Assembly: GCF_003096415.1 (NCBI RefSeq)
Contig: NZ_QEKH01000006.1
Location: forward strand, 62,001 to 126,000
Direction of reading: 5' to 3'
Length of the DNA stretch: 64,000 bases
Source of the DNA: Victivallis vadensis
GTDB lineage: Bacteria > Verrucomicrobiota > Lentisphaeria > Victivallales > Victivallaceae
Shown: piece after piece, positions 19,521-31,961 of the stretch
Position numbering within the stretch: position 1 is the first letter of the stretch
Layout of the letters: each line of letters starts with the position of its first letter
Position numbers and translations under genes: made by a program
Notes under the pieces: generated by a model
Seen by the model: the letters and a program-made list of their open reading frames with translations, nothing else
Told to the model about the DNA's origin: nothing
Databases searched by the model: none

Positions 19521-20986
19521 TGAAAACAACAGCCGTATTGCTGCTTGCCGTCCTGCTTGCCGTTCTCGCTGCGGCCGCCGAGTCGCCGCGCATTATCTGG
19601 GAGTGGAACGCGAAAGACGGCGCACCTGCCGGGGCCGAGTTGGTCCGGCAGCCGGGAGAACCGGCCTTTTTGCGGGTGCGTGGTCCGGCGGCTCCCGCTT
19701 TTGCAATCGACGGGGCGTTGCTCAAGGGAAAAATGGTGACGGTCGAGGGGGTGGTGCGCGGGGAAAAACTGGGCCGGAAATTCGGTGATTGCCTCAAACT
19801 GATTCCTGACTACCGGCCATTTGATAAATACCGCGAAAACTGGGGATACCGTCCGGCGCCTCCGGTAGCGCGTGAGAAAAGTGATTGGGAACGCAGTTTC
19901 GGATCGTGGCGGATTCCACCCTATGCCGGAAACTTCAAACTGGTGTTGGGGGATGCCGGACAGGAGGGAGTGGCCGATTACCGCGAAATCCGCATTCTTG
20001 AAGTTCCCGCTCCGGAAGCGCCGGCCTCCGGGGTGAATCGCGCGCCTTTGCAGAAAACGCCGAAGTACCGCGGGGCAATGGCGGGAAATCTGAAAAATGA
20101 GGAAGATTTCCGGATTTTCGCCGAAGAATGGGGCGGAAACCTGATCCGGTGGCAGTTCCTCCAAGGCGGCCCGGCGGTTTTTCCCGATGCCGAAAGTTAC
20201 CTGAAGTGGGGCCGCGACCGGATCGGGGAACTTCGCCGGGTGCTTCCTTTCTTTCGCAAATACGGAATCAAGGTCGTGATCGATCTTCATCGCTCTCCCG
20301 GAGAAATGAATGATATCAACAATAATCTCGGACTCTGGACGAAGGAACGGCAGGACGCGGTTCTGCGGCTCTGGCGGGAGATTGCCGCCGCCTTCAACGG
20401 CGATCCGGTTCTGTACGGCTATGATCTGGTCAACGAGCCGATCGACAAAGTCTATGACGTGCGTTCCGATGCGTTGGATTGGGATCGTTTCGCTGAAAAA
20501 CTGGCGCGGGAAATCCGTTCCATCGATCCGGTTACGCCGATCATCGTGGAGACTTCCTACAATCCGCGTCCCCTGAATTTGCCCAACATCATCTATTCAC
20601 CGCATTTTTATGAACCCGGCGAATATACGCATCAGGGAATCCGCGCCCGGTCGATGGTGGGGCCGTATCCCGATCCGGCGAAGGGGTGGAACCGCGAATG
20701 GATCAGATTGATGGCCGAACCCATGCGGCAGTTCCAATTGAAATACAACGTGCCGATTTATGTCGGAGAGTTCGGCGTGATCCGCTGGGCGCCCGGCGGT
20801 GCGCAATGGCTCGATGACTGGATCTCGGTTTTCGAGGAGTACGGCTGGGACTGGAGTTTTCACGCTTACCGGGAATGGTCGGGCTGGAGCGTGGAACATT
20901 CCGATGACAAGAATTTGGAACAGCCGGTTTCCGATACTGCGCGCAAACAGGTTCTTCTCAAATATTTCAAACGCAATACGCGGTAA
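19517..20986 (+). CDS. Secreted GH5-family glycoside hydrolase (cellulase-like)
   Basis: 489 residues with a signal peptide (MMKTTAVLLLAVLLAVLAAA). A small N-terminal beta domain is followed by a TIM barrel. GGNLIRWQF and VVIDLHRSPGE are barrel strands; the acid/base is Glu307 in DLVNEPID and the nucleophile Glu418 in YVGEFGV. This is a well-preserved GH5 pattern (endoglucanase, mannanase or xylanase). AAGGAGG precedes the start, which overlaps the esterase stop. The neighbours, esterase and deacetylase, suggest an acetylated beta-linked plant polysaccharide, but the specificity is inferred. Confidence 0.92.
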   Translation: MMKTTAVLLLAVLLAVLAAAAESPRIIWEWNAKDGAPAGAELVRQPGEPAFLRVRGPAAPAFAIDGALLKGKMVTVEGVVRGEKLGRKFGDCLKLIPDYRPFDKYRENWGYRPAPPVAREKSDWERSFGSWRIPPYAGNFKLVLGDAGQEGVADYREIRILEVPAPEAPASGVNRAPLQKTPKYRGAMAGNLKNEEDFRIFAEEWGGNLIRWQFLQGGPAVFPDAESYLKWGRDRIGELRRVLPFFRKYGIKVVIDLHRSPGEMNDINNNLGLWTKERQDAVLRLWREIAAAFNGDPVLYGYDLVNEPIDKVYDVRSDALDWDRFAEKLAREIRSIDPVTPIIVETSYNPRPLNLPNIIYSPHFYEPGEYTHQGIRARSMVGPYPDPAKGWNREWIRLMAEPMRQFQLKYNVPIYVGEFGVIRWAPGGAQWLDDWISVFEEYGWDWSFHAYREWSGWSVEHSDDKNLEQPVSDTARKQVLLKYFKRNTR

Positions 20987-21021
20987 TTTTCCGCGAAAAC
21001 AATCCGGAAAAGGCGAATAGA

Positions 21022-22377
21022 ATGGATCGGATGATAAAACTGTTTGTTCTGGTGATGTGGTGCGCGGCGGGAACATTTCCGGTCCTGGCAGGCAATCCGC
21101 TGCTGTTGCCGGAGTATGTTCGGGAATACCGGGTGGAGTTTTCTTCGCAGGAGGAAGCCGCCGCTGCAACCATGACGCTCAGCGCACTTCCTCCCGGCAA
21201 AAACGTGCTGTTCTCCTGCCGCTGGGATGACAGCAACGACCGCCATTTGAAAACGGCGGAGGTCATGCGTGAAACCGGCTGTCCCGGTACATTTTACCTC
21301 TGTCAGGCCGGGCCCAACTATTACGCGGGAACGATGAAAACACTGGTGGATGGCGGCAATACCGTCGGCAACCACACTCTTTCCCATCCCCGGCTGACCG
21401 AAGTGGGAGCCGCCAGGCTCTGGAATGAAATTTTTGAAAATCGCTATTTGTATGAAGTGCGTTCCCAATTGCCGGTGACGGCATTCGCGTTGCCGTTTTG
21501 TGCGTGGCGCCGGAAAGATGATCCCACGGCCGCCGCGAGAATCGGGAAGGCGCTGCGCCATGCCGGAATGCTGGGTGCGCCGGAATACTTTCGGGATCAG
21601 GCTGTTCCTTATGGTTATCCCGTAGGCAGTTTCGTCAATTCATTTCTGATCACTCCCGGAGATCGTGAACCGGATGAGGAACGTTTCTTCGTTGAAGTGG
21701 AACAATTTCTGCGCCAGGGTGCGACTCATATCACGCTGGGAATGCACAGCAACCACACTCCGGCCGGACTGGAAAAATTGCGGCGCATTCTGGCATCGTG
21801 CGCCCGGCGTTCCGATTGGCATTGTTGCACGGAAAATGAAGCGATTGCCAGAATTTCAGGTGCGGCTTTTACGCGCGTGGAAAAATTGCATGCAGACGGT
21901 GCCGTCGCCGTATTCCGTCTCACCGGGCCGACCCCCGCGTCACTGGGCTGGAATGCCCCGCTGACCGGCTGCGTCGGCGACCGCCGGATCGAACTGCCGC
22001 ATACTATGCCGATGCCGAAAGCAATCGGTCTGTTTCTGAACAGGAACAATCTTTCAGGTCGGCTTTTTAAGTGCGCGGAAAGAGTGCCGTTCCGGGCCGG
22101 TCTTTTTCTTGACCCGGCCGGTTCGACCGTGCTGCGGCTGGAAAACACGGGAGGCGTCTTTTGTTCTGCAACTTCGGGGATATTGAGATTGCCCGGCGAA
22201 AACATCCGGTTCACGATTCCGGAATTGGAACCCGGCCGGCAGGCTGTCATTGAAATTCCGTTCCATGCGGATGCTCTGGTCGACGGTGAAATCGCGGTGG
22301 CAGCGGAGCTGGATGTTGAAGCCGGGGAAGAAATCTACCGGTTGTGGATTGCAACCCGCGGAAACTTCAGAGAATAA
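21022..22377 (+). CDS. Secreted polysaccharide deacetylase-like protein (NodB fold)
   Basis: 451 residues with a signal peptide. A conserved mature start (GNPLLLPEY) is shared with the 40693 gene. NodB motifs are RWDD (Asp69/Asp70, replacing the usual TFDD) and GNHTLSH (His118, His122) for the metal site, with TFYL after the first motif. The last ~150 residues form an extra domain. It probably removes N- or O-acetyl groups from a glycan. It is the last gene of cassette C, 35 bp after the GH5 gene. The replacement of Phe by Trp in motif 1 and the shared N-terminal block mark a distinct subfamily. Confidence 0.83.
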   Translation: MDRMIKLFVLVMWCAAGTFPVLAGNPLLLPEYVREYRVEFSSQEEAAAATMTLSALPPGKNVLFSCRWDDSNDRHLKTAEVMRETGCPGTFYLCQAGPNYYAGTMKTLVDGGNTVGNHTLSHPRLTEVGAARLWNEIFENRYLYEVRSQLPVTAFALPFCAWRRKDDPTAAARIGKALRHAGMLGAPEYFRDQAVPYGYPVGSFVNSFLITPGDREPDEERFFVEVEQFLRQGATHITLGMHSNHTPAGLEKLRRILASCARRSDWHCCTENEAIARISGAAFTRVEKLHADGAVAVFRLTGPTPASLGWNAPLTGCVGDRRIELPHTMPMPKAIGLFLNRNNLSGRLFKCAERVPFRAGLFLDPAGSTVLRLENTGGVFCSATSGILRLPGENIRFTIPELEPGRQAVIEIPFHADALVDGEIAVAAELDVEAGEEIYRLWIATRGNFRE

Positions 22378-22405
22378 AAGAGTATATGAAAAACGCGCGG
22401 TGAAC

Positions 22406-23191
22406 TCAGCGCAGCTCCATGCCGTCGAAGGCGAGTTCGAAGCCGGTCCCGGCGATCTTGCGCCGCCGCTCCTCCTCAGTCGCGGGCCACAGCGTGCGGG
22501 CGAGGTGGTCGAGGATGATGCGCGTGCGGGGAGTGACGATGTTCAAATTGCGGAGCGTTTCGATCATGTGAACCGCCATCGCGAGGTCGGTGTGCTCGAA
22601 AATGCGGAAGTCGCCGGAGTCGGCCATCGTGCAGTCCATCACGATCCAGTCGAACCTGAGGTGTTCGATCAGCCGGACCGCCTGCTTGAGCATCCACGCC
22701 CCGTCGAGCGCGTAGAGCAGATTGCCCGCCGGGGTTTCAAAGCAGAAGTGAAACGCCTGTTCTCCCGGAATGTTGGTCAGGTGATTGGCGGGCAGCGCGG
22801 TCACGGCGGTTTCGCCGAGCCGGAACTTCATGCCGGAATGGAGCGGGAATGCCGCGATGCCCGGAATGCCGCCAAGTTCGGCGACCGCTTCGGCGGAGGC
22901 GTAGACCGCCAGCGGCGTCGGCCGTCCCGCGGCGAGCACCGCGATCTGTTCCGGCAGGAAATGGTCGTCGTGGGAGTGGGTGATCAGCAGCGTGTCGATC
23001 GCAGCACAGGAGATGCCGAACCGCTCCAGATTCCGCAGCCCGGTGATGCCGCAGTCGATCAGGATATGGCCGTCGAGCAGCGAGCTGGTGCTGCCACGCA
23101 CGCCCTCCTCGCCGAAGCGGTTCCAATCGTAGTCGGCGGCGCCGGTTCCGAGCAGTTTCAGGTTCAATGCGGGCGGAGTCTGTTCGTTCAT
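22406..23191 (-). CDS. Metallo-beta-lactamase-fold hydrolase (PhnP/RNase Z-like)
   Basis: 261 residues. The metal motif THSHDDH is at 71-77 and a later DCTM Asp and an LDHLA His complete a dinuclear site. LLGTGAA at the N-terminus is typical of PhnP and related phosphodiesterases. ATG 23191 follows AAGGAAA; a TTG two codons upstream is less likely. It follows the ABC permease gene by 62 bp on the same strand. Substrate unknown: PhnP-type cyclic phosphate esterase or another small phosphodiester is most likely. Confidence 0.87.
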   Translation of the reverse strand: MNEQTPPALNLKLLGTGAADYDWNRFGEEGVRGSTSSLLDGHILIDCGITGLRNLERFGISCAAIDTLLITHSHDDHFLPEQIAVLAAGRPTPLAVYASAEAVAELGGIPGIAAFPLHSGMKFRLGETAVTALPANHLTNIPGEQAFHFCFETPAGNLLYALDGAWMLKQAVRLIEHLRFDWIVMDCTMADSGDFRIFEHTDLAMAVHMIETLRNLNIVTPRTRIILDHLARTLWPATEEERRRKIAGTGFELAFDGMELR

Positions 23192-23253
23192 TTCCAAATT
23201 TCCTTGCTGGCTGAAAGTATTACAATACAGCCGGATCAGGGAAATTGCAAGCG

Positions 23254-24420
23254 TCAGCGCGGCGCGAGCGCCTTGCGCAGCCCTTCGCCGGTGAAGTTGA
23301 AGGCGAGTACCGCGATGAAGAGGGCGAGGCCCGGAAACAGGGTCAGATGCCAGTAGGCGAGCGGATCATCGAACGCCTGCCGCAGCAGTCCGCCCCAGCT
23401 GGCAGTGGGCGGCTGGACGCCGAAGCCGAGGAAGGAGAGCCCGCTTTCAGCGAGGATCGCCCCGGCGACGCCGAAGGTGAAGCTGATCAGGATCGGTCCG
23501 GCGATGTTGGGCAGCAGATGCACCAGCATCGTGCGCCACACCGGGATGCCGACCACTTCGCAGCTCTGGATGTAGGGGAGCGCCCGCTGTTTGAGCACTT
23601 CTCCGCGCACCAGGAACGCGAGGCCGATCCAGCCGGTCAGCCCGATCACCGCGATCACGATCAGGATCGACTGCTCGAACTTGCGGTCCTTCAGGATCGA
23701 CATCAGGATCAGCAGCAGGAGGAAAGTCGGGAAGCAGAGCAGGATTTCGACCAGCCGCATCACCAGCAGGTCGAACCAGCCCCGGTAGTAGCCTGCCGCC
23801 ATGCCGACGAGAGTGCCGATCGCCAGCGCGATCGCGGTCGCGAAGAGTCCGACGGCCAGCGACGCGCGCGCGCCGTAGATCATCCGGGAGGCGACGTCGC
23901 GGCCGATGTCGTCCGCACCGAGCCAGTGGGTGCGCCCCGGCGCTTCAAACGGGGCCGCGACGATTTCAAAGGGGCCGTAGGGAATCGGCGCAAAGACCGC
24001 ATGGGCGCCGGACTGCTCGACCTGCCGGCGGTAGTCGGTCTTGTCCAGCCGGGGTTGGGTCAGGCAGAAAGGAAGCACCAGCAGAGCCGCCGTGACGGCC
24101 AGCAGAAGCCGCCGCAGCCGCCGGGGACGGACCGGACGCAGCACGCCCCACGCGATCAGGAACAGCAGCAGGTAATTGAACACCTGTTCAACCAGATATT
24201 CGGAGCTGTCAGGGGCGAAAAAGGTGCGCCAGAACGGCAGGGAAATCCCGTCCCCGCCCCAGACGAGCAGCGGTCTCCCGTTGGCCAGGAGCGGCGCGAA
24301 AACCGCCGGGAGCAGCAACAGCAGGATGCCGACGGTGCCGATGCGCGCCGGCCAGTCGCTCCAGAAACGTTTCAGCGCCTCGCGGAACGGGGAGTGCAGT
24401 TGCGCCTGCCCCTCGCTCAC
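23254..24420 (-). CDS. ABC transporter permease, OppC/DppC/YejE type, without adjacent partners
   Basis: 388 residues. Six or more membrane segments are seen, including an N-terminal pair (IGTVGILLLLLPAVFAPLL; YLLLFLIAWGVL) and the family motif HWLGADDIGRDVASRMIYGAR, then the EAA-like loop near VVGIPVWRTMLVHLLPNIAGP and SGLSFLGFGVQPP at the C-terminus. It translocates oligopeptides or similar solutes with an OppB-type partner, two ATPases and a binding protein. None of these is in the window. The GTG start overlaps the Nudix stop (GTGA), implying coupling with a hydrolase instead. Confidence 0.9.
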   Translation of the reverse strand: MSEGQAQLHSPFREALKRFWSDWPARIGTVGILLLLLPAVFAPLLANGRPLLVWGGDGISLPFWRTFFAPDSSEYLVEQVFNYLLLFLIAWGVLRPVRPRRLRRLLLAVTAALLVLPFCLTQPRLDKTDYRRQVEQSGAHAVFAPIPYGPFEIVAAPFEAPGRTHWLGADDIGRDVASRMIYGARASLAVGLFATAIALAIGTLVGMAAGYYRGWFDLLVMRLVEILLCFPTFLLLLILMSILKDRKFEQSILIVIAVIGLTGWIGLAFLVRGEVLKQRALPYIQSCEVVGIPVWRTMLVHLLPNIAGPILISFTFGVAGAILAESGLSFLGFGVQPPTASWGGLLRQAFDDPLAYWHLTLFPGLALFIAVLAFNFTGEGLRKALAPR

Positions 24421-24926
24421 AGAAAGCCTCCGTCGAAGAGCCGCTGCAGCTCAGTGACCAGATTCGGCGTGAATAAGGAGTGACTGGCGGGATCTTTCAG
24501 CTCGTCGGCGCTCCAGAAACGGACTTCGTCGATCTCCGCGCGCTGAAATTCAAAGGGACCGGCCAACGTGACGCCGAACACCCGGGTATCCTCCGATTCG
24601 ATTTCATTGCGGATCTGCGCATCGAACAAATAACGCAACGTTACCGGGGCTTTCCAGCCCAGTTCCTCGGCAAGTTCGCGCCTGGCTCCGGCTTCATAAT
24701 CTTCGCCCGGCGCAAGGTGGCCGCCGACGGCGGTATCCCATTTGCCCGGCTGGATGTCCTTGGACATGGAACGTTTCTGCAGCAGGATGCGCTTCCCGTC
24801 CGGATGGAACACCACCACGTGGCTGGTGTGGTGGAGCAGCGAGGGATTGCCGTGGCACTCCCGGCGCGGCGCGACGCCGATCCGGTTTCCGGCGGAATCG
24901 TAGATATCGAACAACTCTTCCATCAT
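24417..24926 (-). CDS. Nudix hydrolase
   Basis: 169 residues. The Nudix box GX5EX7REUXEEXGU is intact (Gly69, Glu75, Arg83, Glu84, Glu87, Glu88, Gly90). The surrounding VVVFHPDGKRILLQKRS and KWDTAVGGH resemble the YfcD/IPP-isomerase-like branch. It hydrolyses nucleoside diphosphate-linked compounds; substrate unknown. It is coupled to the permease gene downstream and lies 20 bp after the lipoprotein gene upstream, so the order pmm-lipoprotein-Nudix-permease-MBL may be one long leftward transcription unit. Confidence 0.93.
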   Translation of the reverse strand: MMEELFDIYDSAGNRIGVAPRRECHGNPSLLHHTSHVVVFHPDGKRILLQKRSMSKDIQPGKWDTAVGGHLAPGEDYEAGARRELAEELGWKAPVTLRYLFDAQIRNEIESEDTRVFGVTLAGPFEFQRAEIDEVRFWSADELKDPASHSLFTPNLVTELQRLFDGGFL

Positions 24927-24946
24927 CCCTCGGTGTTCGCGAGAAC

Positions 24947-25300
24947 TTACTTGTTTTTGGCCTTCAGTCCATCGACATAAGCGGCCATGTTGTCCTTCAG
25001 CTTACCGAGGGACTTGCCGATTTCATCGGCCTGGGCGCGCAGGTCCTTGGCCTTTTCGCCAAGCTGCTCCTGCAGCGGGATTTCCTTGATCTGGTCCATG
25101 ACTTTGGCCAGCTCTTTGCTCTTTTCTTCGATCGCCTTCTTGTAGACTTCGATCTGCTTTTCGATCCTGGCGGCATCCCAGCTGGCGACTTCCGACTTGA
25201 TCTGTTCGGGGGTCTTGTTCTCATCGGCCTTTTCGCCGCAGCCGGTGAGCATTCCGACCGCCAGCATGGCTCCGAACAGTGACAACGTGACTTTTTTCAT
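24947..25300 (-). CDS. Small coiled-coil lipoprotein
   Basis: 117 residues. Signal peptide with lipobox LTGC (Cys21), then a highly charged helical domain of about 90 residues rich in Lys/Glu/Gln that should form a coiled coil. It has some likeness to short Lpp-type or DUF-class envelope lipoproteins, but no family is recognised. AAGGAG precedes the ATG. It lies 38 bp downstream of the phosphomannomutase gene. Confidence 0.85.
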   Translation of the reverse strand: MKKVTLSLFGAMLAVGMLTGCGEKADENKTPEQIKSEVASWDAARIEKQIEVYKKAIEEKSKELAKVMDQIKEIPLQEQLGEKAKDLRAQADEIGKSLGKLKDNMAAYVDGLKAKNK

Positions 25301-25338
25301 GATTCGACTCCTTGGTTGTTTGTTATCGCGGCATACGC

Positions 25339-26655
25339 TCAGCCGCGGATCAGTTTCAGAAGCTCGTCACGTTTTTCCTCCATCAGCTGCCGCGTGTCGG
25401 CTTCGACGATCAGCCGGAGCAGCGGCTCGGTGTTGGAGGAACGGACGTTGAACCACCAGTTCGGGTATTCCGACGAGATGCCGTCCAGCTCATACATGTT
25501 GCCGTCCGCGTATTTTTTGCGGATCGCATCCAGAATCGGCTTCACGTCCGCGACGGTCGAGTTGATTTCGCCCGACGAGAAGTATTTGCGCAGCGGCTGG
25601 ACCAGCTCGTGCAGCGGCTTGTTCTTCTTGCAGATCAGGTTGGAGAGCATGATCATCGCCAGCCCCTGCGATTCGGCGGTGAAGTTCTGCTTGAAGTAGT
25701 AGTGGCCGGAAAGCTCGCCCGCGAAGACCGCGTCGTTTTCGCGCATCTGCGCCTTGATGAAGGCGTGGCCGACCCGCGACTGGATCGCCTTGCCGCCGTT
25801 TTCGCGGATGCACTCCGGCACCGCCCGGCTGCTGCGCAGGTCGTACAGGATCGTCGCCGGGCCGTTGGAAAGGATGTCCTGCGCGATCAGCGCGGTGAAG
25901 AGGTCCATCGGGATGATTTCGCCGCGGTCGTCGATGAAGCCGCAGCGGTCGGCGTCGCCGTCGAACGCCGCGCCGAAGTCCGCGCCGACCTCTTTGACCT
26001 TCGCGCGGATCGCGTCGAGCGTGGCGAGGTGGAGCGGGTTGGCCTCGTGGTTCGGGAAGGTGCCGTCGAGCGTGTCGTACAGCGGAACGATGTCGAAGAG
26101 ATCGGTGATGCCGGCGATCTCATAGAGTCCCATCGCATTCGCGTAGTCGACCACGACCTTGAGTTTGCGGTCCATCTTCGCGAAGGAGCGCAGGAATTTG
26201 CCGTATTCGGGAGCGATGTCGTAGCTGGAGAGTTTGCCGGGCCGGTCGCACTTCTTCCAGGACTTTGCCTCGGCGATCTTCTGGATGTCCATGATGCCGG
26301 TCGCGCCGGAGATCGGAACCGCGTTGGCGCGGCAGAGCTTGAAGCCGTTCCATTCGCCCGGATTGTGGCTGGCGGTGATCATCACGCTGCCGTCGGCTTT
26401 CAGGGTGCCGTTGGCGAAGTAGCTCATCGGGGTCGAGCAGAGTCCGAGGTCGATCACGTCTGCGCCCTGCGCGAGCATGCCGCGGCTCAATCCTTCGAAG
26501 AGCGGCTGCGAGTGCGGGCGCATGTCGCGGCCGACGACCACCTTCTTCGCGCCGGTGAATTCGATGTAGGCGCGCCCGATCGCTTCGGCGATGTCGGCGT
26601 TGATGTCGGCCGGATAGACTCCGCGGATATCGTAGGCTTTGAAAATTCCGGACAT
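25339..26655 (-). CDS. manB: Phosphomannomutase/phosphoglucomutase
   Basis: 438 residues of the alpha-D-phosphohexomutase family. The phosphoserine loop is TASHNPGEWNG (Ser96), the metal loop is DGDADR near 237, the sugar loop is around GELSGHYYF, and the C-terminal phosphate-binding loop is RSSNTEPLLR. It interconverts hexose 6-phosphate and 1-phosphate and feeds nucleotide-sugar synthesis. ATG 26655 was chosen with GGGAGGA upstream; the longer open frame lacks a signal. The symbol is by family only: mannose versus glucose preference cannot be told. Confidence 0.93.
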   Translation of the reverse strand: MSGIFKAYDIRGVYPADINADIAEAIGRAYIEFTGAKKVVVGRDMRPHSQPLFEGLSRGMLAQGADVIDLGLCSTPMSYFANGTLKADGSVMITASHNPGEWNGFKLCRANAVPISGATGIMDIQKIAEAKSWKKCDRPGKLSSYDIAPEYGKFLRSFAKMDRKLKVVVDYANAMGLYEIAGITDLFDIVPLYDTLDGTFPNHEANPLHLATLDAIRAKVKEVGADFGAAFDGDADRCGFIDDRGEIIPMDLFTALIAQDILSNGPATILYDLRSSRAVPECIRENGGKAIQSRVGHAFIKAQMRENDAVFAGELSGHYYFKQNFTAESQGLAMIMLSNLICKKNKPLHELVQPLRKYFSSGEINSTVADVKPILDAIRKKYADGNMYELDGISSEYPNWWFNVRSSNTEPLLRLIVEADTRQLMEEKRDELLKLIRG

Positions 26656-26712
26656 GGCAATGGTCCTCCCATATTGTAATGACTGCAAAATGATTTCAAA
26701 TTCTATCTTATT

Positions 26713-26741
26713 AAAATAATACGGAAAGCACTTTTTTGCAA
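26713..26741 (-). promoter_or_regulatory. Possible promoter for the phosphomannomutase unit
   Basis: Minus strand TTGCAA (26736-26741), 17 bp, TATTTT (26713-26718) in an AT-rich stretch upstream of the gene. The -10 is a weak match. Confidence 0.35.
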
Positions 26742-26821
26742 TTCGCAAGGGCGTTTTTTCCGGGAACATGCCCAAATCCTGTCATCAGGATTCAGGCAAA
26801 GCACCATTCCCATGCTTGATA

Positions 26822-26890
26822 AAAACGCCGTGTGCAAGTTTTTCGAGTGGGGATTTCGCTCCTGATCGGAGCGACCAAGGCGAAATCCCC
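26822..26890. repeat. Dispersed hairpin element downstream of mfd
   Basis: An 11 bp perfect stem GGGGATTTCGC (26849-26859) with GCGAAATCCCC (26880-26890) contains an inner GCTCC/GGAGC hairpin. It is preceded by AACGCCGTGTGCAAGTTT (26824-26841), which is found again, inverted, at 60395-60412 beside the long inverted repeat. It lies 3 bp past the mfd stop and could serve as its terminator, though there is no strong U-tract. The remaining spacer to the phosphomannomutase start holds only the AT-rich promoter region. Confidence 0.7.
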
Positions 26891-26893
26891 TTG

Positions 26894-30190
<3,297 letters not shown>

Positions 30191-30420
30191 TTCAGTATAT
30201 GTTGTTAAATTTATGGGTATCAGTGAATCGGAAACTGAATCATCACAATTCTTTCACTGAATGGAACCTGTATTATTATAAGCCTTCGCGGGCGATTTTG
30301 GAAGCCCCGAAGCCGATGTTTTTGCGATTTTTTTTTATAATTATAGTAAAAAATGCCGTTTCCCGGAGCCGACGCGCCTTTTTTCTGCTGCGGCCCCCCT
30401 TGACGGCTAAGGAGTCTTTC

Positions 30421-31719
30421 ATGGCAGAAAAGAAATCCGCCGCCAAAGCCGGAACCGCCAGGACGGCGGCCGGCTCCGCGGCAGCCGATGTCGCGAAAAA
30501 AGCCGCTTCGCCCGATCAGGAAAAAAAATCCGCCGCATTTGCCGCCGTGCCGCTTCCGGAATCCCCCCGTTTCGATGCCGATTCCGATGATGAGTATGAC
30601 GGCCCGTCGCCGGAACCGCTGGCCGGATTGAAAACCGGGCGCAAGCTGGTGATCAAGAAAGTGGAAGCTCCTCCGACCAAATTCGCGCCGAAGCCCAAAG
30701 CGGCTCCGGTTTCGCTCGACGACATCGACGACTCCGCCGCTTATGCGGAGGCCGAGCGCGAAGAGTCCGCATCGCGTCCCCGCCGCCGCAAGGCCGGCGA
30801 GCCCGCCGCCGCCCGTCCCCGGACGAAGCACGAAAAGGATTCCGCCCGCAAGATTGCGCTGGATTCCAAAGTCGTCGCCGGCAGCAAAAACGACACGATG
30901 AAGGTCTACATGGGCGAAATCGCCCGGATTCCGCTGGTGAACAAGAAAGAGGAGGCCGAACTGGCCGATGCGATTCACGGCGACAACGAGGACCGCCACG
31001 AGGACGCCCGTTCAACCCTGATCAAGGCGAACCTCCGTCTCGTGGTCAAGATCGCGCACGATTTCAAGGGACTCGGATTGCCGCTGCTCGACCTGATCAG
31101 CGAAGGCAACATCGGCCTGATGCGCGCGGTGGAGAAGTTCGATCCGGCCAAGGGTGCGAAGTTTTCCAGCTACGCCGCATGGTGGATCAAGCAGTCGATG
31201 CGCCGGGCGCTGGCAAACCAGAGCCGCACCATCCGTATTCCGGTGCAGTCCGCGGGTAAGATCAACAAGATCAAATCGGTCCGCATGAAACTGGCCGAAG
31301 AGCTGGGGCGCGAACCCTCCGACGCGGAGATCGCGGAACACCTCGACTTCTCGGAGCGCACGGTCGCCGGCCTCAGGCTGGCCGATCTGCGCACCTTCTC
31401 GCTGCACGATCCGATCCAGCAGGGGGAAGAGGGTGAGTTTCAGGATATCATCCCGGACCGTCACGCCATGACGCCCGACCAGATTCTCGGCGATGTCGAA
31501 TCGGTGTTCCGGCTGATGGACCTGCTCGAAAAGCTCGAAGAACGCGAGCGCCGCATCCTCGAAATGCGGTTCGGTTTGCGCGGCAACCGCCCGCTGACCC
31601 TCGAAGAGGTCAGTCAGGAGATCGGCCGCACCCGCGAGCGCGTCCGCCAGATCCAGAACCAGGCGCTTGCCAAACTCAAGCAGCTGCTGGTCGATGAAGC
31701 CGGCTTCGCCGCCGACTGA
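30421..31719 (+). CDS. rpoD: Principal-type RNA polymerase sigma-70 factor with unusual N-terminus
   Basis: 432 residues. Region 1.2 begins near 157 ([16 protein letters not shown]). Region 2 has [27 protein letters not shown] and the -10 recognition helix through [13 protein letters not shown]. Region 3 follows, then region 4 with [19 protein letters not shown] for the -35. The first ~155 residues are Ala/Lys/Pro/Glu-rich low complexity rather than region 1.1. ATG 30421 has AAGGAG upstream; the open frame extends above it without signals. The upstream 230 bp contain AT-rich TATAATTATAG (30336-30346) but no clear -35. The gene is divergent from mfd. Confidence 0.95.
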   Translation: MAEKKSAAKAGTARTAAGSAAADVAKKAASPDQEKKSAAFAAVPLPESPRFDADSDDEYDGPSPEPLAGLKTGRKLVIKKVEAPPTKFAPKPKAAPVSLDDIDDSAAYAEAEREESASRPRRRKAGEPAAARPRTKHEKDSARKIALDSKVVAGSKNDTMKVYMGEIARIPLVNKKEEAELADAIHGDNEDRHEDARSTLIKANLRLVVKIAHDFKGLGLPLLDLISEGNIGLMRAVEKFDPAKGAKFSSYAAWWIKQSMRRALANQSRTIRIPVQSAGKINKIKSVRMKLAEELGREPSDAEIAEHLDFSERTVAGLRLADLRTFSLHDPIQQGEEGEFQDIIPDRHAMTPDQILGDVESVFRLMDLLEKLEERERRILEMRFGLRGNRPLTLEEVSQEIGRTRERVRQIQNQALAKLKQLLVDEAGFAAD

Positions 31720-31740
31720 TCGCTCCACCCCAGAATGAAA

Positions 31741-31782
31741 CAAGGGCTTTCCGGAATCGATACGGGAAGCCCTTGTTATTTT
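31741..31782 (+). terminator. Rho-independent terminator after rpoD
   Basis: CAAGGGCTT (31741-31749) pairs with AAGCCCTTG (31767-31775), with a T-rich TTATTTT tail. It lies 22 bp past the rpoD stop. Confidence 0.75.
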
Positions 31783-31830
31783 GAAGTCGCAGATAAATCC
31801 TGCGGCCTGGCGTACAAGTGTTTCGGATGA

Positions 31831-31949
31831 GGTGCTCTCTATCTCAAAAGCGAAGCACCGGGAAAGCCGTGCCGCATTCGCGACAGCCTCCGGCGGGCAA
31901 GACGCCCTGCCCGCGACAAAGGAACGGAATCCCGGGGAATCCGGGATTC
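31831..31949. repeat. Cluster of hairpins between rpoD and ppdK
   Basis: Successive inverted repeats: GGTGCT/AGCACC (31831-31836, 31854-31859), GGGCA/TGCCC (near 31895-31912) and a perfect GAATCCCGG/CCGGGATTC (31927-31935, 31941-31949). The GCCGCATTCGCG block resembles one at 1921-1934. No gene is visible in 31720-31961. The last hairpin may terminate leftward ppdK transcripts although it lacks a U-tract. Confidence 0.5.
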
Positions 31950-31961
31950 TGCTGAAAGGCT

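Noticed and set aside
30191-30420. A short gene in the mfd-rpoD gap
   Set aside because: The open frame upstream of rpoD has no RBS and low-complexity content; the region is AT-rich promoter-like DNA.
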